Source: Perognathus longimembris pacificus
Taxonomy: Eukaryota > Chordata > Mammalia > Rodentia > Heteromyidae
Direction of reading: 5' to 3'
DNA: 64,000 bases
Assembly: GCF_023159225.1 (NCBI RefSeq)
Contig: NC_063176.1
Location: 7,824,963 to 7,888,962, forward strand
Below, in pieces: positions 34,066 to 46,449 of this stretch; the stretch's first letter is position 1; the number at the start of each line of letters is the position of its first letter. Both the position numbers and the translations under genes were made by a program. The notes under the pieces are model-generated. The model did not search any database. It was given only the letters and a program-made list of their open reading frames with translations, and was not told where the DNA came from.

Positions 34066-35164
34066 AAAATGTCCTAGAAGGAGCAGTTTCATGCAAACAT
34101 CTTTATCCATGACTGATATTAGTACTCTATTATGATATTTTTCCTGGTAAATCAAGGTGTACAAAATCTATTCAAAAAAGAAATATCATCCATAGAAACC
34201 TCCATTTAAAATAAAATCTCATTCTGCAAAGGGTGAGTTCAAATCATGGTGTTCTCATCCTGATTCGAGCTTGGAGTTATATATCTTATATCTACATTCA
34301 ATTAAAATGACTAGAAGGAAAATTTCTTACCTACTAGCCTGCAGAATATGCACAATGAACCAAATTAGCTACTTTCAAAGACTAAGTTGCTAATCATGGG
34401 TGATTTAAATAGTTTAGAGAGAACTCTTATAATTACACATCTTTATTTTTTTTTCTTTTGAGAAAGAACTTGTTTTAAGAACTTTATCACCAATTGCAAA
34501 ATACCATCTACCTAGTTGTTACATTGATTTGTGCAGGTAATTTTCTGTTTATTTAAAATTGGTATGCATAATGTATTTACAGCTGATCTTAACCACAATT
34601 ATGAGTATAAATGAAGTATTATAAATTAGCATATAAATACAAAACCAGAGTAATATAATGAGAGCTTCATTTGAATAACAAAAACAGAATGCTTACAGGC
34701 TGTCTAATTATTAAAGGTATTAAATATGCCTCTATTTGAGGTAGACCCCTGCTTGTGGTTCTTTAAAGTTAAGTGGCTCCCCTTGTCTAATGCTATGTTT
34801 ACTTAAATGTGTGTTATAGACATTCTAGATTATATTTATTATTTTCATATTTTTTAAATGTGAGATTTTTACCGACACCACAGAACGCTGTGAATTGAAA
34901 TAAACATGTAGGCTAAATTGAATTGTATATGACACATAGGTATGAAAATATGCCCAGAAAATGAGGAAATTTACCTCAAAGTTAGATTAAATACAAAGGT
35001 TAATTAATAACTGAAACATTATTTGGAATCTACCCTTTTAAGACAGTATCTTTGAGCGTATAGTTTCCTTCATTGGTAATAATTAGTATATGTCTAGGTT
35101 AGTCCTAGCAAATGATCACAATAGCTCAATAGCTATGTACACATGATCACATAAGATGAATAAA
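34066..35164. other. AT-rich single-copy DNA
   Basis: No supported feature. Confidence 0.4.
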
Positions 35165-35585
35165 CAATATGAACCCCACGTTATGGAAACAAGAGGTTTA
35201 TCATTGTTGTGGTTATTTCTAACTCGCTATGTGAAATATTCTTTTTTCTTTTGTTTGTTTATCTTTCCTATGGTTTAGCCCCTGTTGTGATTGTATTTGA
35301 TTTTGGTACCCTGGGTATTGTATATTGCATTGTTTGTCTGAATTGGAGAAGGAAAGGAGAATGTCAAAATGAGAGACCAAGGGTAAAAGGAGAACCAACA
35401 CAGCAGCAATACTTACAAGGCAATATACTGTAAACCAACTGTACAACTTGAGGTGGAGACGGAAGGAGGGTGACCTGGAAAAAAAGAAGGAAGAGGTAAC
35501 AACTTTGACCAAAAAAATGTACTCATTTCCTTATGTATGTAATTGTAACCCCTCTGTACATAAAATAAAATAAACTAAAAAAATC
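35165..35585 (+). mobile_element. L1 3'-end copy (older lineage)
   Basis: About 420 bp: 'cacgttatggaaacaagagg', 'gattttggtaccctgggtat' (35299-35318), 'ctgtaaaccaactgtacaac', a purine tract (35450-35500), 'gtaacccctctgtacataaa' and an A-rich tail. It carries the same blocks as the minus-strand copies at 18.6, 19.1 and 25.0 kb, so it helps define the family. Confidence 0.85.
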
Positions 35586-35969
35586 AATTTAAAAAACGGA
35601 TCTTATACACATCTCTGCAAATATGCAAAACCTCCCCACACATACTCGCACACACACACACTCACTATATACTTAGAGCCTTTGATCTTTGCACTAACTC
35701 TTCTAGTGCTGTCACTGTAAGACACTTTATACCATATGTGTGACTTACTTTGATTGCAGAGCTTGGGTCCAGACATATCATTCAGTATAGGAATGCCCAG
35801 GTTAGGCTATTATCAACATTGGTAATCTTTAATCTGTTATGAACAGATAATTGGGAACATACTCAGAATCTAGCAAGTAATACTTTCTATTTGGTGTAGT
35901 AGAATTTTAACCCAAGGCTGTCCACTTGCTTGGCTGCTGCTCATTCAGTTGATCCATATCTTCATCTCT

Positions 35970-36095
35970 ACTTTTTTTAGTTATTTAATGGTGATTGCTA
36001 AGGAACTTTTCTGGCATGGTTGGTCTTGAACTGTGACCTTCAAGGTACCAGCCTTCTGAATAAATAGGATTATAGTTGTGAACAATGAACAATAG
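35970..36095 (-). mobile_element. B1-like SINE, diverged
   Basis: Plus-strand 'ggcatggttggtcttgaact', 'ccagccttctgaataaatag' and 'gattatagttgtgaac' is the complement of a B1-type head. Confidence 0.55.
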
Positions 36096-38319
36096 AATCT
36101 AATGATCCTTAAAATATACATGCATGCTATTTGTGACCCTGGCTGACATTCTTTCCAAAACACAATGATGTGGACACAAATATTTACTCCAACACATTTA
36201 TCTTAGTGAGCCCTAAGTAAAAAATTCTCCTTGCTATCCTTTTTGCATATTTAATTTATAGAGAACAATTACAACTTCCACATAAATTAAACCAGAGAAA
36301 ACAAATATTGCTGTGGCATTATGGAATTTAATAAATTAATCCATACATCTTACATACTTACAATGTATATACAAATTCTCTCTCCTCTCAGGTATGTATC
36401 ATGGCTTCCTAATCAAAGCAGGAAGAGCAGAAAAAAAATATCCCAAATATCTGATTGTTAATAAAAAGAGCTACTTTTGTTTGGTAGATTCACTTGTGAA
36501 AGATCAAAGAAAATGGGAGCTTATAAACTATATGGAATTGGGGAAAAAAAACAGTAGGAATTTTCTGGGTAATTATAGTACTGTGTAAGCAAAAGGTACA
36601 ATGCAGCGGTGGGCTGTACATTTGATAACTCACCTGGCATCTTCAATGAGCTGGCAAAAGCACACATTTGTATAACATCAAACCATCTTTGAAGTGAGTC
36701 ATATTGAATCTTCTTAGATGCCATATACAAACTATCTGCATACTAATCTGAGTACATTTTATTCCTTCTACCTGAATCATTCTAGTCCATTCGAGGACTA
36801 TCACAACCTCCCAAATCAGGCTGTTCTCAGTGTGGCCACCAAAGCTATCCTTATAACATGTTTCTCAGACCATATCAGTTTTCTAAGAGAAATCCTCCAG
36901 GGAATTATAGGTTGAATCAATTAGCAGACAATAGACTTAATGGTAACCTACACATCCCCATCTTTAGGGTTCTTGTTGACTCCTTCACTGGTCCATTCTG
37001 CTGTTCTTCGTTTTCTGTGACTTTACCAAGGCATTGCTATCTAGGTAGCCACATGTGGTTCCTCTTTTACTTGCTTCGGGACTCAGGCTCATAGAAGCTC
37101 TTGGTAAGCCTCCGAAAATAGCCTTTGGTTGTGTTAAGAGACACTTTTTAATTTCCTGCTATGATTTTTACTTTAGTCGCACATTTGTGCATTCCTCATA
37201 GTTTGACATAATTTGTACTTTCTTTCCCTACTGTTGTTTGTAGAAATCAGTGAATCAAGATCATTAAACCCTACATCATTCAAATGGCATTTTCCAAACA
37301 ATACAAACTTTGTTCTATTTTCTAAATATCATGATATTGGAAAAAGCGACATGCTTTCCCAGATGAAACTAGAATTTTTATAAATAATCAGATATTTGTG
37401 GTAATTTTTCTGCTCTTTTTTCTTGGTCACAAATCATTAAGCTCAGAGAGTTTATTTAGCCTCTGATTTTCACTCAAGTAATGTTTGTCTTGTATGATAC
37501 ATTTAAATACTTTGATGATTTTAAATGAAGTATGAATATCTTCACACTCATATTTTCATTTTATGCTAATATTACTAGCACTTTCAATTAATTTTCTTTA
37601 TGTCTTATCATGTCTTTTCAAACCCTTAACAGAGGAAAAGTAATTGTCCAAGTTAGTTTTTAATAATATCATTGTGTTGCTTGTTTTACTTGAGTTATTT
37701 TTACCTTGTGATTTGTTTATTTTGGCACTGCAAAATTCACAGCTTCCTCCACAATTTCATAAAATACTTTTTGCCTCATAACCTTGTTGTTTGCCCCTAT
37801 TTCAACATTCTTTTAAAGGAACATAAATTTGAGTGTTAATTTAAATTATTTCGATTCATACATTTAATTACATATAGCATATTACATTTTGAGTGAAAAA
37901 CACAATTTTTCTTTTTTAGTATCCTATCGATAATCAACCTTTCTCATGAAGTCAAAGACATCTTAAGGATTTGTCTTTGGATCATTTTTAGATAAGACAT
38001 TTTATTTGTTCCATAACAGATAAAAATGAGTTATGTATGAGAGTAGAAAGCATTGATATTATCCTAAAAGTATCACCTTACCAATTTCAATGATTATTGT
38101 TCTGCTTTTTGGAAATGTTAGTCAATCAAATTCCCATAAACAAGTCATAAAGTCATATTTGATGTATTTCTACGGTATTCATACATTTTTACATATTTTA
38201 GCTGATTTTAAGTGGTTATCTGAACTTGAGGGAAATGAATTTCATCTCCCATTTAGTAAATATTTGTTGTCAACAATGAAATTATTTTGAGTGTTTTTGA
38301 GAATTCAAAAGTAAATAAT
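36096..38319. other. AT-rich single-copy DNA, possible L2 trace near 36800-36920
   Basis: 'caaagctatccttataacat' with 'ttctcagaccatatcag' recalls a conserved LINE-2 block, but it is too diverged to be sure. No gene seen. Confidence 0.35.
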
Positions 38320-38335
38320 GAAAAGTACCTCTCTT

Positions 38336-38546
38336 GGGCTGGGGATATGGCCTAGTGGCAAGAGTGCCTGCCTCGGATACACGAGGCCCTAGGTTCGATT
38401 CCCCAGCACCACATATTGTATATGGCCAGAAGCGGCGCTGTGGCTCAAGTGGCAGAGTGCTAGCCTTGAGCGGGAAGAAGCCAGGGACGGTGCTCAGGCC
38501 CTGAGTCCAAGGCCCAGGACTGGCAAAAAAAAAAAAAAGAAAAAAA
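38336..38546 (+). mobile_element. Young IDL-Geo SINE
   Basis: Complete dimer with intact pol III boxes: A box TGGCCTAGTGG at 38348-38358 and B box GGTTCGATTCC at 38392-38402. A second A-box-like motif (TGGCTCAAGTGG, 38441-38452) lies in the Geo arm. Exact 16-bp target duplication GAAAAGTACCTCTCTT at 38320-38335 and 38547-38562. CpGs are retained and the head variant (ctcggatacacgaggccc) is shared with 44717-44928. Confidence 0.97.
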
Positions 38547-38562
38547 GAAAAGTACCTCTCTT

Positions 38563-39184
38563 AAGGTTTATGGCATATGAAAGTGGAAATAGATACAAAT
38601 GAGTAGTACAGCAAATATTTCAATGACATATGATGGTCATTCTTTACAACATAATCACACAGGGGGTTGTAGCTTTGTATCAATGTTGTTGGAAGCAGTA
38701 AAGGCAATAGAAATTTCATAATATATAGATAGCTAGATGTCTGAAGCAGATTTTGAGATCAAGAATCTGTCAGATCTTTCTTTCAACTAGAGTAAAAGTT
38801 GTATATGTGAGGATAGGAAAACTTGACTAGAGACAGATCGGCTTATAAATAATTCTAGAACTTAAGGCTCAAATCTTAAATTTCATAGCAAAAGCCAAGG
38901 AGAACAAAAGTAAACATGTATCCTTGAGATTCCTTGTTTATGGTAGAAGGACATTTCTGTAGTTTAAAAGCCAGAAAGAGAAAATTTCAACATGATATAT
39001 TTTGAGATTACTTGAGATTTATACAAAATGATTACTTCTTATAATTAACATATATGAAATACACAAATTCACCATAATTTTTTATTATGCTTAGTTACCT
39101 CTACTAAACAGTAGTACTCTAGTTAGAAATGTGTTTAATAGTATCTGATGTAAAGAAAAGTTATGACATCTGAATTCGTTTTAT
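38563..39184. other. Single-copy DNA
   Basis: Nothing recognised. Confidence 0.4.
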
Positions 39185-39320
39185 TTTCGATAATAATTAA
39201 CAACAATATACGGAGGATGCACTCGGTATCTGCTAAACACCATCCTGGATGCTCATACACATTTGTACATAAAGGCAATTATCTTGCTCATTGCCAAAGT
39301 TATTAGTTAACAAAAGAACT
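39185..39320 (+). mobile_element. Possible MIR fragment
   Basis: 'ctgctaaacaccatcctgg', 'atgctcatacacatttgtac' resembles the MIR core (gccaggcactgttctaag ... tttacat). Confidence 0.4.
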
Positions 39321-39413
39321 TATTAACTCAGCTTTGAGTGATTCGGTGTTTGGTCTTTCTGTCTTTTCTTCTTTCTATACCTAATGATTTATGTACAATG
39401 AATTTTTTTATTA

Positions 39414-39592
39414 GATCCATGTTTCTCAGTGTTCCCCACAGGTTAGCCTCCTCTCCAGGCATGGAAGACATAGAAATCCTTACGGCCCCTTTTCAGACAT
39501 ATACAATCAAAACCTCTAGAAGTAGAGTCTATCAGCCAAGGTTACAAAATATTCCCTTTGTGTAGTCTACTGTATATTCAAATTTGAGAACT
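39414..39592 (+). mobile_element. Possible MER5-type hAT DNA transposon
   Basis: Starts with a degenerate 'catgtttctcagtgttccc' and ends 'attcaaatttgagaact'. The middle ('aatccttacggcccc', 'aaaacctctagaagtagag') follows the MER5A order. A non-autonomous fossil with no coding capacity. Confidence 0.5.
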
Positions 39593-41440
39593 AGCTCATT
39601 AGAGTGCTGTATCATATTTCCAAACCCGATTATACATTATATTCAAATCATGTCAAAGGCCTAACCACATTGAGGTGCAGCAATCTCTGTAAAGCTTATG
39701 ATTCATGATATTTCTTCTTAAATGGAATACAGTGTCTGTATATGCACACATGCTTTTTCCCCAGAGGATCGTAGTTAACATTGAAAGACATTATGAGAGA
39801 TCAATGCTTCCAAAATTTAATAGGTATTTATAGTACCTGAGGAACTTGTTAAATGGACATTATTGTTCAAGTGTTTGATCCTGAGATTGTACAATTTTAA
39901 CACTCTACCAGTGATGCCTCTGCTGGACCTCATAAATTACTAAACAAAAAATACACCAACAAGTTATCTTTAATATGACAAAATACTTGAAATGTATAAT
40001 ATTTTGAAACCATCAATTCATTGTCAAAAGGAGGCGACATTGCTTTGTCTTTAAAAGTACAAGCTCTCTTATTAGAATAGGCTGAAATCAGGTTTCTCAC
40101 CAGATTAGTTACACATGAATGAGCAAATATCTTATTATGTCTAGGCCTCAGGTTCCATACATTTAAAGTGACTGCTCATGTGAAATTTTAAGGATAAAAA
40201 CAATTACTATCAATATAATTTTGTGAGTAATTTAATCATTAAAAAATTTACACTGTCTTCCGTTTCACAAGTGTTTATTAATTTACGATTATTTTTGTTA
40301 GTACTATTGCTGTGATCTATCCATTTCTAGTAATAAGACGTAATAAAACATAATAAGACATAGTGACACATATTTTTAGAGCTAAATTATGTAGGTTATG
40401 CTGAAAATTTATATACACAATGTGAAAGAAGAAGGAGAAAGCAGCAATATATTTACTTATCCTCAGATCCAAATGTGTGACATCCACAAATGCATTACAC
40501 AATTTGCTATCAAGTGTGTCATGTTTAATTTCTTATCTTGCTAGTGCTTTAAAAATTTTAATATAAATCTCAGGACCCGTTCAGATCTGTGACCTGCACT
40601 GGGAGACCTTGGGTCTTGAACGTTTGTCTTCTATCAGGACAATTCTTGATCCAAATGCTTCATTATGAACATAAAGTACTTTTAAAGAATTTCAGCACTA
40701 TCAGTAGTCCAACAAAGCATTAAACACCTTGTTGTATATAATAACTAAGGAAACTCATAGTTTCTGATTTTACCAGGCCCCAAATTGCTTTTCTTTTCTC
40801 CCTCAGAGACTTTGACCTATTTAGCAGATGGAAGAACTTTGTGATCTGAATCATAGTCTTGCCTGACAGCAGGAATTCACATCCCTTGAGGACTTACCTT
40901 AAGTAGGACTCATTAGTCCTCTGTAGTCCAGTGCCCCAGCTGCCCATGCTGAAGACAAAAGGGTAGCCAATTTAATTAACCACTGCCTGGAGCAGCATAA
41001 TTCATTATCAGTGTTTCCAACTAATCTAAGACTATATCAATGTTCCCAATGAAAGGATAGATGGAGCCATGTGTTCTAATAAGGAAAGAAATCCCTTAAA
41101 TCTAATTGCTCTTTTGACTATTTAATTGAAGGTAAAATTAGAGGCCATGACAAGACCACAAAAACTTATCATCAGAGTAAAGAGACCTATATATCTTTTA
41201 TGTGATAAGAAGTCAATAAAATATACAACTAAGTTTTAAGAGAAGAATTATCTGTGACCCATTGTTTAACAACAACAACAACAAAAGATAAAAACATAGA
41301 CCTACCTTTGTGGTGTTTCTACTTACCCTACTCTACATAACAAATTTTATGGAAAAGAAAAAGAATCAAGTGGCTTAATTTCCTTTTATTTAAAACAATC
41401 ATCTGACACATATCCAGTAACTGGAAATAGAAGCTCAGTG
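39593..41440. other. Single-copy DNA; TAATT-rich block at 40850-41200
   Basis: No gene. The marked block is less AT-rich at first and has several TAATT words; see findings. Confidence 0.4.
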
Positions 41441-41600
41441 ATTCATTTACTTTACTAACTCAGATGTTAATGAAGTATCTACCTAGTGCTATGTTAAATA
41501 CAGAGACAGCTAAGTGAAATAAAGCAATTTTATATCTTGGAAATAGAAACATTTTATGAAGCAGTCATATATCAAATGTTCCATTAATATAACAAGATAC
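41440..41600 (+). mobile_element. Possible L2/MIR-type fragment
   Basis: 'gaagtatctacctagtgct' followed by 'atgttaaatacagagacagc' follows the familiar ancient order (gtgcctactatgtgcc, ggatacagaggtga). Weak. Confidence 0.3.
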
Positions 41601-41914
41601 TGGGTAAAAGCATAAGTATTGGGGAACTATTCTGGACCATAGCTACAGAAAATATTATCTGAGTTAGGTCTGCAAAAAGATTTAGAGTTTATGAGTGAGA
41701 ACACAGTCAAAAGACACTTCTCAATGCAGGAAATACTACGCGAGGGGAAGTATTCCAGAATGCCCATACATCCTGAGTAAAATGCCTGGGGAATGAATTG
41801 TAATATAGATGGTTAGCTTAGCAAAAACTGCACCTTGACTTAATGTGTATGTGCTTCTGAACATTCTTTTCCATATATGAATCCATTCAATACTCTCAAA
41901 AATATTCATTTGTG

Positions 41915-42111
41915 GGCTGGGAATATGGCCTAGTAGCAAGAGTGCTTGCCTCATATACATGAAGCTCTGGGTTCCATTCCCCAGCACCACATATATAGAA
42001 AACGGCTAGAAGTGGTGCTGTGGCTCAAGTGGCAGAGTGCTAGCCTTGAGCAAAAAGAAGCCAGGGACAGTGCTCAGGCCCTGAGTTCAAGGCCCGGGAC
42101 TCTCAAAAAAA
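41915..42111 (+). mobile_element. IDL-Geo dimeric SINE
   Basis: Complete dimer with a short A-tail. Target duplication ATTCATTTGTG at 41904-41914 and 42112-42122. The B box is mutated (GGTTCCATTCC). Confidence 0.93.
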
Positions 42112-42419
42112 ATTCATTTGTGTGATATCTTTGCTTTGATAAATAGTAGCATTCAAAACTATGAAGGCTTATGCAATATCCAATATTATTTTGATGAAAA
42201 AAAGAAACCTTATGGCTAATTCAGGACATTGAATTTTAAGTGAAAAAAAAATCTTTTCATTTATTTATTAGCAAGAATTTTCATGTGATGAATTACAATT
42301 GAATCACTATAATTAGCAAAGCCACCTTTAAACTTTATTTAAAGAAACACCCCCTAACAACAACAACAAATTTAGAAACATAGCAATAATTTAGATACTT
42401 ATCAGAGAAGATGTTGTAC

Positions 42420-42625
42420 ACTGTAAGAGTATGCCTGTAATCCCAGCTACTCAGGAACACAGGGAAGAGGATGGTTCCAAACTAGCCTGAGCACTGTTAG
42501 TGAGACTATCTTATAAAACAAAATATAGAAAAATAGCAGGGGATATAAGTCAGGTTGGTACACAGCTCTCTTAGCAAGGGTAAGGTGCCGTCACCAGTAT
42601 CAACAAATAGCAACAAAAAGGAACA
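42420..42625 (+). mobile_element. B1 plus ID-like composite SINE (B1-dID type)
   Basis: B1-type half ('gcctgtaatcccagctactc', 'ttccaaactagcctgagc') joined to a tRNA/ID-like half ('ggggatataagtcaggttgg', 'ctcttagcaagggtaagg'). The right half resembles ID rather than the Geo arm. Confidence 0.55.
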
Positions 42626-42799
42626 AACAAACAATAAACCTAAAATGAGTTGAAATAATTCTTCACATTTGAAATTATTTCAGAAAATTTATATCACTAA
42701 AAATGTCAGAAAAGGGCAAAATTACTTATGTGTATTGATCAGGTTTTAATTAAGTGTGTATTGTTTTTAAAATTTAATTGAGTGATAAAAGTTATTATT

Positions 42800-43015
42800 G
42801 AGTGCTAGTGGATCATGCCTATAATCCTATCTATGAAATAGGTAGGTACCTGGGCAGGAAAGTCTGTAAGACTGTGACTATCTCCAATAAATCCTAAAAA
42901 TGCTGGGCTAGGAGTGTGGCTCAAGTAGTAGAGTATTACCATGAACAGCATCAAAAACAGCTGGGAGGAGGGTCCTGAGTTCAATCCCTCATTACCAAAA
43001 TAAACAAACAACACA
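42800..43015 (+). mobile_element. B1-like/Geo composite SINE, diverged
   Basis: 'ggatcatgcctataatccta', 'cctgggcaggaaagtctg', 'gactatctccaataaatcc', then 'ggctaggagtgtggctcaag' and 'cctgagttcaatccctc' with an A-rich tail. Confidence 0.65.
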
Positions 43016-43264
43016 AAACCTGACTCTCCTTGTCATCCTGAAATGAACATCTAGTAGATAAGAGGAAACAAATAAGTCAGCCATTGTATTTTAATAATTT
43101 TATTGAAGTAAGAAGGCAGTAATATCATATTATACTCTTGACTCATACAGGTTTAAACTGAAGCATAAGAATATATTTTCTATATCTGAGCATAAAATTT
43201 TTTGAGGACAATCTTTGTGCCAAGCAAAAATTAAAAGAAATAGCAAACTCGCTCTACTTTGCAT

Positions 43265-43640
43265 GGTGAGTGTCTCTTTCTTCAGTGCTTGTGACTGAAA
43301 GTCCTAGTGCTGAAGGTCTGATTTGGAGGAGGTATAACTGTTGAGAGATGGCATCTTGTGGACTTTAGGCCACTGGGGATCTCTTTGGAAGGAAATTGGT
43401 GAATCCTGATCTTTTTCCTTTGAGCTTCTTCTTTTTTTCTCTGTTCCTTCTTGGCTTTGAGGTCCATGATTTTTTCTCCACCATATGCTCCTGTCTTGAT
43501 ATTCTACCTCACCAAAATGTATCTCCAAAATGATTCAGAGTGACCAATCATAGACTGTGAATGCAACTGTAAATGAAAATAAACCTTTTGTGATTATAAG
43601 TTGATTATCACTCTTATTTTGTTATAATGATGGAAACTGA
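43265..43640 (+). mobile_element. Probable MaLR-type LTR, 3' part
   Basis: 'ccaccatatgctcctgtctt', 'gatattctacctcacc', 'gaccaatcatagactgtga', 'gaaaataaaccttttgtg' and 'attttgttataatgatgg' form the usual end of these LTRs, including an AATAAA signal. The minus-strand open frames across it are incidental. Confidence 0.55.
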
Positions 43641-43676
43641 ACATTAGCTTCTTGGGTTTATTTACCCATCTATCTA

Positions 43677-43678
43677 CT

Positions 43679-43772
<94 letters not shown>

Positions 43773-43788
43773 GACTATCTATTTATTT
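43677..43788. repeat. (TATC)n then (TGTC)n tetranucleotide array
   Basis: About fifteen TATC units pass into about seven TGTC units, then degenerate TATT/TATC. GATA/GACA-type microsatellite. Confidence 0.97.
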
Positions 43789-43789
43789 A

Positions 43790-43998
43790 TTCCATGGGTC
43801 TTGGGGTTGAACTCAGGGGCTGGGCATTGTGCTTGAGCCCTGATCTTTTCTTGCTAAAGGCTAGAAATGTGACACTTTGACCATCAGCTTCACTTCTGAT
43901 TCTCTGGTGGTTAATTGGAGATAAAAGTCTCATGGGACTTTTCTGCCTCAGCTAGCAGGATAGGATTATAGGCGTGAGGCCAAAAGTGACCCAGCTTT
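43790..43998 (-). mobile_element. B1-like/Geo composite SINE
   Basis: Complement of B1 head ('aggattataggcgtgagg'), linker ('ggtggttaattggagataaa') and Geo arm ('cttgctaaaggctagaaatg', 'cttggggttgaactcagg'). The TATC array sits at its tail end. Confidence 0.75.
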
Positions 43999-44612
43999 GG
44001 GTTCTTATATAGAACAGATTCTATAATTTTCCTAGTTTGTTGGTAGGAATCCGAAGTCCTATTTGACTTTTATCTACATTTATCTACTTCTTTGAAGCTA
44101 GACACAATGACTTTTGAGCTTAAGCATGTAATCTCAAACAATGTCTCTTTTCATGAGCTGACAGAAGCATAAGTGATGAAGGAAGATTATTTCTGACAAG
44201 CTCCCTCAACTCTTGAAATGTGCTAATTTACTGATGTTGGGTTCTGTCTCTTTCTTGATCCAAATGCCACTGAAATGTTTGCTATATTTCTCATCTATGT
44301 AATCAAAAGTACAAGTACCTGTTTCTATGGTTACAGAATCTTTGTCATGGATATAGTTAGTGATGGGTTGATGGGTTGATGGGTTAGTGGTATGTACCTC
44401 TCACTATAGTAAACTGAAGATTGATCAGACAAGGCTATGACATCACTAGATGGAAAGTAAAGAAAATATCCTTCCAGAATTATCAAACTAAACAGGAAAA
44501 CCTAGAAATTGCATACTAGAATGAAGATCAAAAATAAAGGTGCCATCTCTACATATTCTTAAGATGATAATTCTAATAAAATTTTGCCAACTTAGAAGTT
44601 CAGTTCAGTGCA
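43999..44612. other. Single-copy DNA; (TGATGGGT)3 at 44361-44385
   Basis: No gene. The short 8-bp tandem repeat is exact. Confidence 0.45.
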
Positions 44613-44613
44613 T

Positions 44614-44665
<52 letters not shown>

Positions 44666-44690
44666 ACAGACAGACAGACAGACAGATACT
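44613..44690. repeat. (CA)n(GACA)n compound microsatellite
   Basis: About 24 CA units followed by about six GACA units. Confidence 0.97.
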
Positions 44691-44716
44691 GTCTGCTTCT
44701 ATAGATCAAGAATCCA

Positions 44717-44928
44717 GGGGCTGGGGATATAGCCTAGTGGCAAGAGTGCCTGCCTCGGATACACGAGGCCCTAGGTTCGGTTCCCCAGCACCACATATAC
44801 AGAAAACGGCCAGAAGCGGCGCTGTGGCTCAAGTGGCGGAGTGCTAGCCTTGAGCAAAAGGAAGCCAGGGACAGTGCTCAGGCCCTGAGTCCAAGGCCCA
44901 GGACTGGCCAAAAAAAAAAAAAAAAAAA
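44717..44928 (+). mobile_element. Young IDL-Geo SINE
   Basis: Complete dimer, near-identical head to the 38.3-kb copy (ctcggatacacgaggccc), long A-tail, short target duplication AAGAATCCAG (44708-44717, whose last G is shared with the element head; 44929-44938). Confidence 0.95.
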
Positions 44929-44938
44929 AAGAATCCAG

Positions 44939-45484
44939 TTACCTATTAGCTGCTTCTTCCCTGTTTCCATCTATCAAAAGCTGCTATCAGGTGAAGACTG
45001 ATGACAAGGTTCAACTTAGACTGCTTCTGAGCTTTCTTGGCAGCGTTCATTTCCTCGCTGACTCTGGAACAAGAGGTCATGCCCAGGGCATCATTAGTGA
45101 GTCTCTCCAATGTGGCAGATTGTATTATGAAAGCTTGTAATCCAGGAATGCAAAGCAGTCAATTCTCTGTACCTTAATCAAGAGAGTAATGAACCATTAT
45201 TCTTAGCCTGTGGTTAGAAGCAAGTTTCTTGGACTCTATTACTCTCAAGGAGGAATTCTACAAGGCAATCTTTATAGACCATCTCAGTCTATCAGAACAT
45301 TTGTAATATATCTGTGATAAAGGGACTAGCTACCACTAAAAACATTAATCTTGAAAATGAAAGTATCATATAATACTATTTACCAACAAGAAGTCCACAT
45401 TAATCATCGAAAGATCAAAAAGTCATATATATATGTAGTTTAGTCCAAAAATCTATTTTCTTTGTAAAAGTGTAGCTTTCCCTC
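44939..45484. other. Single-copy DNA
   Basis: Nothing recognised. Confidence 0.4.
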
Positions 45485-45572
45485 ATATCTATATCTATAT
45501 CTATCTATATCTATATCTATATCTATATCTATATCTATATCTATATCTATATCTGTATCTATATCTGTATGT
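45485..45572. repeat. (ATATCT)n hexanucleotide array
   Basis: About 14 units of a 6-bp repeat with two ATCTGT variants near the right end and one 4-bp unit. Confidence 0.95.
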
Positions 45573-46449
45573 AGCATCATTTCAAATTTCTAGTTATTTG
45601 AAAATTTCAAAGATGGGTATTTAGCATTTTATCAAAGTAACTATAAAGGATACCAAATCCCTTCTTAGGCTAGTACACGGATTAGTTAATGCTACATTTA
45701 AAATATGTATATGAAGTAAGAAATGTCCAGTAATGGATAATTAAATAGAAAATAGTATTGTATACTGGAATGTGCTATTAACTACTGTATGTAGCAATAA
45801 ATAAAAGAGGAAAATTCTCTTTTGTCAGGTTATTTGTATTCTAGAACCAGGAAGAAGCAACTATCAAGCAAGTCAAAAGATATCATAGACCTTGATATGA
45901 GAAAAGTAAGATAGAGAGTTGTGTATCAATTAATGAGACATACTATTAGGTCACTTTATCATTTTGTGAACATCAAAGCATCTCTTTATATGATCCTAGA
46001 TGTCATAGGTCAACCTGTTGACAAGGCCTCTTTTCATGCAAACAGATATAATGTTATGCTCTGAGCATAAAATGACATAGTGTTTAACAGTAAGACACTT
46101 TTCACAAATAGACATTTTTCACAAAGGCAATACTTTAAAATAAGAATAAAAGTAAATAGTTTATAATACATAAACCAGTAATAATCATTTAGCATCCTGT
46201 TTTCAGTTATCAGGCATAGTAAATACTTGCATGTGTTCTACTTTCAAATGACTGGCTAAGTCATTCCATAATCATGGAAGCAATGTGTTATAACACAAGA
46301 ACTACAACCTCATTAGTTGATAGAATTCCTCAGCTCTGCATCAACTTATGGGACCCCTGTCACGAAGGCAGGCTGTTGTTGACCACACGGTCACTATGAT
46401 GAGCATGTTGCAGAGAGTGGCCATGATGGGGACAGGACAGAAGGCTGGC
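45573..46449. other. Single-copy DNA
   Basis: No supported feature. Confidence 0.4.

Noticed and set aside
38336..38410. A tRNA-Ala gene
   Set aside because: A and B boxes are present, but the sequence is the head of a dimeric SINE with Geo arm, A-tail and target duplication, repeated eight times in the window.
43282..43528. Minus-strand open frames that look like a small lysine-rich protein
   Set aside because: The plus strand of the same region matches the 3' part of a MaLR-type LTR with an AATAAA signal; no poly-A tail of a processed copy exists on the minus strand.
43677..43788. CRISPR-like regular repeat
   Set aside because: Simple tetranucleotide array without spacers; the genome is mammalian.
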